Below, piece after piece: positions 63,501 through 64,000 of a DNA stretch of 64,000 nt. A program made the translations under genes and the position numbers. Within the stretch, counting starts at the first letter, position 1. Each line of letters opens with the position of its first letter. This stretch comes from Adineta ricciae (Eukaryota > Rotifera > Eurotatoria > Adinetida > Adinetidae), in the NCBI GenBank assembly GCA_905250025.1, contig CAJNOJ010000125.1:1-64000 (forward strand), given 5' to 3'. The notes beneath the pieces were generated by a model. That model saw only the letters and a program-made list of their open reading frames with translations, did no database searches and was not told the origin of the DNA.

Positions 63501-64000
63501 TTTCCTTTGCGGATAGATTAGTTGAGATTTTTTGACATAAACGAATTTAGAAAATTAGCATTCTTTCATCAGTGCCACATACATCAATGAGATAAATACA
63601 TATCATATATATATATATATTTATGTATACATTTACCGATTGATGAAAGTCAGCATACCATCTGTCTAGCTCTTTTCACTCGTGTATTTGTCTCTCGGAT
63701 AGCCTTGCATTTTATATCGTTGTCATCATTGATGTTTTTTTCCGTACATTTCTTTGTTCATCAATTAACTGTCTTATTAGATGCATACTGACCATTAATT
63801 TTCTAGGTAATCATGTCAGTAGTAGAAACAGAGAAGTGTTCGTTTAATGAAAAAACACGATTAGATAAGGAGTATTCGATGAACTGATATAATGAATATC
63901 GAGTATGTTTAGAGATTCTCTTATAACTAGGTCACCTTTGTTCAGATACTCAGGATTTTCCGTCTGTGATCATTTCATCTACTTGTCTCTACATAATTGT
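60549..64000. other. Non-coding region at the right end
   Basis: About 3.4 kb, AT-rich with long purine/pyrimidine tracts, A-runs and an AT microsatellite. Several open frames of 60-96 codons exist on both strands, but their translations are low-complexity or random and lack splice support. The texture resembles the long upstream region of the K2P gene, so it may be the upstream part of a gene outside the window. Confidence 0.45.
63605..63620. repeat. (AT)8 microsatellite
   Basis: Eight AT units in a row, seen directly, in non-coding DNA. Confidence 0.9.

Overview
The window looks like nuclear DNA of a small invertebrate, most likely a bdelloid rotifer. It is AT-rich. Genes are split by many tiny GT-AG introns (about 45-70 bp) and packed head-to-tail. 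One gene (28047-29921 plus 30000-30314) has the N-terminal domain, ADP-ribosyltransferase-like domain and TPR layout that I know from the large gene families of bdelloids. The other genes are ordinary animal genes. I found no operon, tRNA, rRNA or CRISPR array. No retroelement was recognisable. The taxon call is inference. Gene models were built by hand from splice sites, and every multi-exon model given with confidence of 0.7 or more sums to a whole number of codons.

Layout. 1.1-10.4 kb: a two-pore potassium channel on the minus strand, with several candidate alternative first exons spread over about 6 kb upstream. 12.3 kb: a single-exon orphan. 13.0-17.4 kb: three tandem neuronal-calcium-sensor-type EF-hand genes on the minus strand. 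18.0-21.6 kb: a two-domain membrane-anchored carboxypeptidase D on the minus strand. 22.5-24.7 kb: a proline-rich two-finger C2H2 protein on the plus strand. 26.7-27.7 kb: ECHDC3 on the plus strand. 28.0-30.3 kb: the ART-like/TPR gene on the minus strand. 30.8-32.8 kb: two orphan genes on the minus strand. 32.8-40.3 kb: gene-poor DNA with a foldback MITE and a hAT-like palindrome. 40.3-45.0 kb: a 1041-residue protein of unknown family that appears to hold four divergent copies of one module. 45-50 kb: mostly non-coding, with one tentative two-exon gene. 50.7-60.5 kb: a dense plus-strand run of GORASP (GRASP55/65), ZYG11/ZER1, SNRPE and MBOAT1/2. 60.5-64 kb: no gene seen.

How the genes relate. 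There is no shared pathway. The potassium channel and the three calcium sensors suggest neuronal or excitable-cell functions in the first 17 kb. Carboxypeptidase D, GORASP and MBOAT act in the secretory and endomembrane system. SNRPE (splicing) and ZYG11 (protein turnover) are housekeeping genes. Many starts lie shortly after a 3'-splice-like AG, which would fit spliced-leader trans-splicing or very short 5' UTR introns. The least expected items are the four-module unknown protein, the apparent ART pseudoenzyme, the alternative-exon array of the potassium channel and the conserved 20-nt microexon in the EF-hand trio.
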